This document shows positions 62,231 through 64,000 of a stretch of DNA of 64,000 nucleotides, piece after piece. The notes under the pieces are model-generated. The model was not told the DNA's origin, made no database searches, and was given only the letters and a program-made list of their open reading frames with translations. A program made the position numbers and the translations under genes. Position 1 is the first letter of the stretch, and each line of letters opens with the position of its first letter. The DNA comes from Bacteroidota bacterium. Its GTDB lineage: Bacteria; Bacteroidota; Ignavibacteria; Palsa-1295. Location: NCBI GenBank assembly GCA_021324735.1, contig JAJPIO010000017.1, positions 1 through 64,000 of the forward strand. Reading direction: 5' to 3'.

Positions 62231-63518
62231 CCGGCAGCTCACTGGTTCGAGGCACCGTCCGAACCCACGTTCCAAATTGCTTGAGCTCTTCCATGCGGCA
62301 GGACCATACAAGCTTGCCATCGTATAAGGTCATGTCGGGGCATCCATCACACATGTTCTGGAATCCGCTTTCCAAAAAATCGACCGGCTGAATGATCATG
62401 ATCGATTGATAGTGCAGTCCCCGCAGCATACGAGCAGGATTTCGCAAAACGGACGATGTGTAGTTTGCGGCAATACTACGAATACCTTTGTCGAGCGGAG
62501 AAAAGAGAAGCATCGAACGACCCAGGCTTGTAACCTTCGGAGAAGCGTAGGCGAGATAGCGGCCCTTCAGTGCGTGATATCCCGTTTGGTTTATCTCCAT
62601 AAATTTAGGGCCGACGTAACCGTAAATCTTTTTCGTGGTCCCGATGCGGCCTGTGAGCAGCCATTTGAAGGAGTCGGGTTGCTCGGTGCCATTCAAATAC
62701 GCAGATGGAGTGAATTCTGGAAAGCGCTTGCGAATTTCTCGCACAACGTCGGTCGATTTCATATCGATCTTTCGCTCTTCGGTTTCGCCGTATACAAGAT
62801 CGTTCATGTCGATCTTCTTCGCACCTGCATACCAATCGAACGGAATTTGCGGTGCGGCTGCGCGATAAAGAATAAAGACCATTACTTGTACTTTATCGAT
62901 ATGCTTTCCCGCCCATTCTACGAGATCGGGCACGTGATGAAGTGTATCTTCATAAACCGTGGAGTTGAACGCGCACGAGAGATTGCCCGCTTCGGCGAGC
63001 ATGTCTGCAAAATACAGCCGCAATTCGTTCAACTGTAATTCATCCGCTTGCTTCCATCCAGGCCGGCCTTGTTTGCTATCGATATGGAAGGTGAAGCCCA
63101 TAGCACCGGCCTTCTTCAGCTCTTTCAAAAGCTCGCGCGTCAGTAACCCGCCATTTGTATTGATGACCGGCTTGATACCACGAGAAGCAACGTAACGGAC
63201 GATCTCCACGATCTCGGGATGCATGAGTGGATCACCACCAGCGATGGAAATGCCATCGGAATTCCGCAAGCGAATGAATGCATCGATCTCGTCACGAACC
63301 TGCTCGAGCGGCTTGTGGCTTTTTGTTACGTTCTCTCGGTAGCAGCCATCACACGCTAAATTGCATTGAGATGTCGGCTCGAGCCAGGAGATCGCGTTAT
63401 CTGCAAGATTCCATGGCAAACGATAGAGATTGCGGTGATTTACTTCTGTTTGAGTGGTGCTTGCTTTTTTATCGGATTTTTGAATAATATTGACTTCTTT
63501 GGCTAGAGAAACGGACAT
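62217..63518 (-). CDS. Radical SAM protein with C-terminal Cys cluster
   Basis: 433 residues. The cluster motif is CNLACDGCYRE (C-x3-C-x2-C, residues 53-60), followed by GISIAGGDPLMHP (SAM-binding GGxP-type region) and KPVINTNGGLLTREL. The C-terminal region has CDGCPDM and SCRMEEL, possibly part of a second Fe-S site. Fe-S radical SAM enzymes of this kind modify peptides or small molecules; the target is not evident, and no precursor peptide was seen beside it. A strong GGGAGG lies about 6 nt before the ATG. Confidence 0.87.
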   Translation of the reverse strand: MSVSLAKEVNIIQKSDKKASTTQTEVNHRNLYRLPWNLADNAISWLEPTSQCNLACDGCYRENVTKSHKPLEQVRDEIDAFIRLRNSDGISIAGGDPLMHPEIVEIVRYVASRGIKPVINTNGGLLTRELLKELKKAGAMGFTFHIDSKQGRPGWKQADELQLNELRLYFADMLAEAGNLSCAFNSTVYEDTLHHVPDLVEWAGKHIDKVQVMVFILYRAAAPQIPFDWYAGAKKIDMNDLVYGETEERKIDMKSTDVVREIRKRFPEFTPSAYLNGTEQPDSFKWLLTGRIGTTKKIYGYVGPKFMEINQTGYHALKGRYLAYASPKVTSLGRSMLLFSPLDKGIRSIAANYTSSVLRNPARMLRGLHYQSIMIIQPVDFLESGFQNMCDGCPDMTLYDGKLVWSCRMEELKQFGTWVRTVPRTSELPVIQH

Positions 63519-63599
63519 GAATACCTCCCTTAAATCTGGAAGACCAAAAGCTAACAGCGGACGATCGTGGCAAAATGATGCGTCCCGTTCGGACCAAAG

Positions 63600-63628
63600 G
63601 GGAAGGGGAATATGAACGCCCCCTTCCC
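63600..63628 (-). terminator. Hairpin after the partial helical gene
   Basis: GGGAAGGGG (63600-63608) pairs with CCCCTTCCC (63620-63628) around an 11-nt loop. On the minus strand it lies about 95 bp past the stop at 63722 and is followed by CTTT, a poor T-run. It may terminate that gene or stabilise its message. Confidence 0.5.
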
Positions 63629-63721
63629 GCTCTCATGAATAACACAGCGTTTCTTAGGAGCAATCCTTCATTGTTCCTACCATTTTGCCGGCCATTCCGT
63701 GACGACGATGCTTAATAGCAG

Positions 63722-64000
63722 CTAGGCGGTTGCTTCTACTTCGGCTTCTGCCTTTTTTACTCGAAAGATCCAGCCTCGAAGCTCGTTGTAGAAGTTTTCG
63801 AGGACCTCGAGTTGAAGCTCTGTCTTTAACTCCAGATTTTTATGCAGATTGACCTTCATTTTAAGGAGCATCTTATCAACCGCGATATGCAATTTTTCCC
63901 GCATATTCGGCTTCATGCATTCTGCGCGATCGAGTAGCTTTAAGGTCTTATGCAGTGTGCCTTCGATCTCGTCATGTATCTCTTCGGCTTTTTCGAGCGA
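63722..64000 (-). CDS. C-terminal part of a small helical protein (5' end outside window)
   Basis: The frame is open from the window edge to the stop at 63722, 92 residues, so translation is not limited to the first internal ATG (63916). It reads as Glu/Lys/Leu-rich helices with heptad-like spacing (EIEGTLHKTLKLLDR, LHKNLELKTELQLEVLENF) and a coiled coil is likely. No family was recognised. A 200-bp gap without other genes separates it from the radical SAM gene. Confidence 0.6.
   Translation of the reverse strand, partial: SLEKAEEIHDEIEGTLHKTLKLLDRAECMKPNMREKLHIAVDKMLLKMKVNLHKNLELKTELQLEVLENFYNELRGWIFRVKKAEAEVEATA

Noticed and set aside
62406-63038. 210-codon plus-strand open frame inside the radical SAM gene
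   Set aside because: It is antisense to a protein with clear CxxxCxxC and SAM motifs, and its own product has no recognisable domain.

Overview
The window looks like chromosomal DNA of a free-living Gram-negative bacterium from the Bacteroidota/Chlorobiota side of the FCB group, perhaps an Ignavibacteria- or Kapabacteria-like lineage. The reasons are two secreted proteins ending in type IX secretion (T9SS) sorting domains, a SurA-type periplasmic chaperone, an OmpA/PD40 outer-membrane protein, weak Shine-Dalgarno sites and frequent GTG/TTG starts. The lineage is inferred from protein character; no search was possible.

Layout. (1) 1-3.85 kb: the 3' end of a giant Thr/Asn/Gly/Ala/Ser-rich repeat protein, then a strong terminator. 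(2) 4.1-5.65 kb: a flavin-reductase-like gene, a REP-like palindrome array and a 174-bp non-coding element. (3) 5.67-24.1 kb: an ordinary block. It holds a SpoIIE phosphatase and STAS switch pair, a TlpA-like lipoprotein, tRNA-Arg(CCT), a DUF1259 protein, a PAP2 phosphatase, a CrcB/DUF190 fluoride pair, an MFS carrier, the run mce-uvrC-tsaD-rsmB-pgsA-pgpA-cinA, and on the other strand an MFS carrier, NusB, a SurA_N chaperone and an unknown exported protein. (4) 24.2-25.9 kb: an inverted copy of the 174-bp element and two further REP-like arrays around a REP-associated HUH tyrosine transposase (RAYT). The composites at 5.0-5.6 and 24.2-25.9 kb are mirror images and bracket block 3. (5) 25.9-27.7 kb: a T9SS cargo protein. 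(6) 27.7-51.5 kb: the accessory centre of the window, twelve polytopic membrane proteins that look like GT-C glycosyltransferases, mostly one tightly coupled minus-strand run. They fall into a five-member family (A), two pairs (B and C) and three singletons. Among them lie two polyprenyl-phosphate-sugar-synthase-like GT2 enzymes (one fused to a GNAT acetyltransferase), an NDP-sugar 4,6-dehydratase and a methyltransferase. (7) 51.5-64 kb: TerC, a degenerate rhomboid, SUI1/YciH, an S9 peptidase, an alpha/beta hydrolase, OmpA/PD40, a GH20-like T9SS enzyme, a ferritin-VIT1 fusion, a radical SAM protein and the end of a helical protein.

How it may work together. In the GT-C region the GT2 enzymes would load sugars on polyprenyl phosphate at the inner face of the membrane, and the GT-C proteins would transfer them to an extracytoplasmic acceptor. 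The dehydratase, GNAT domain and methyltransferase would tailor the sugars. The acceptor and the sugars cannot be read from the sequence. This array and the mirrored RAYT/REP composite are the two best candidates for something not yet described.
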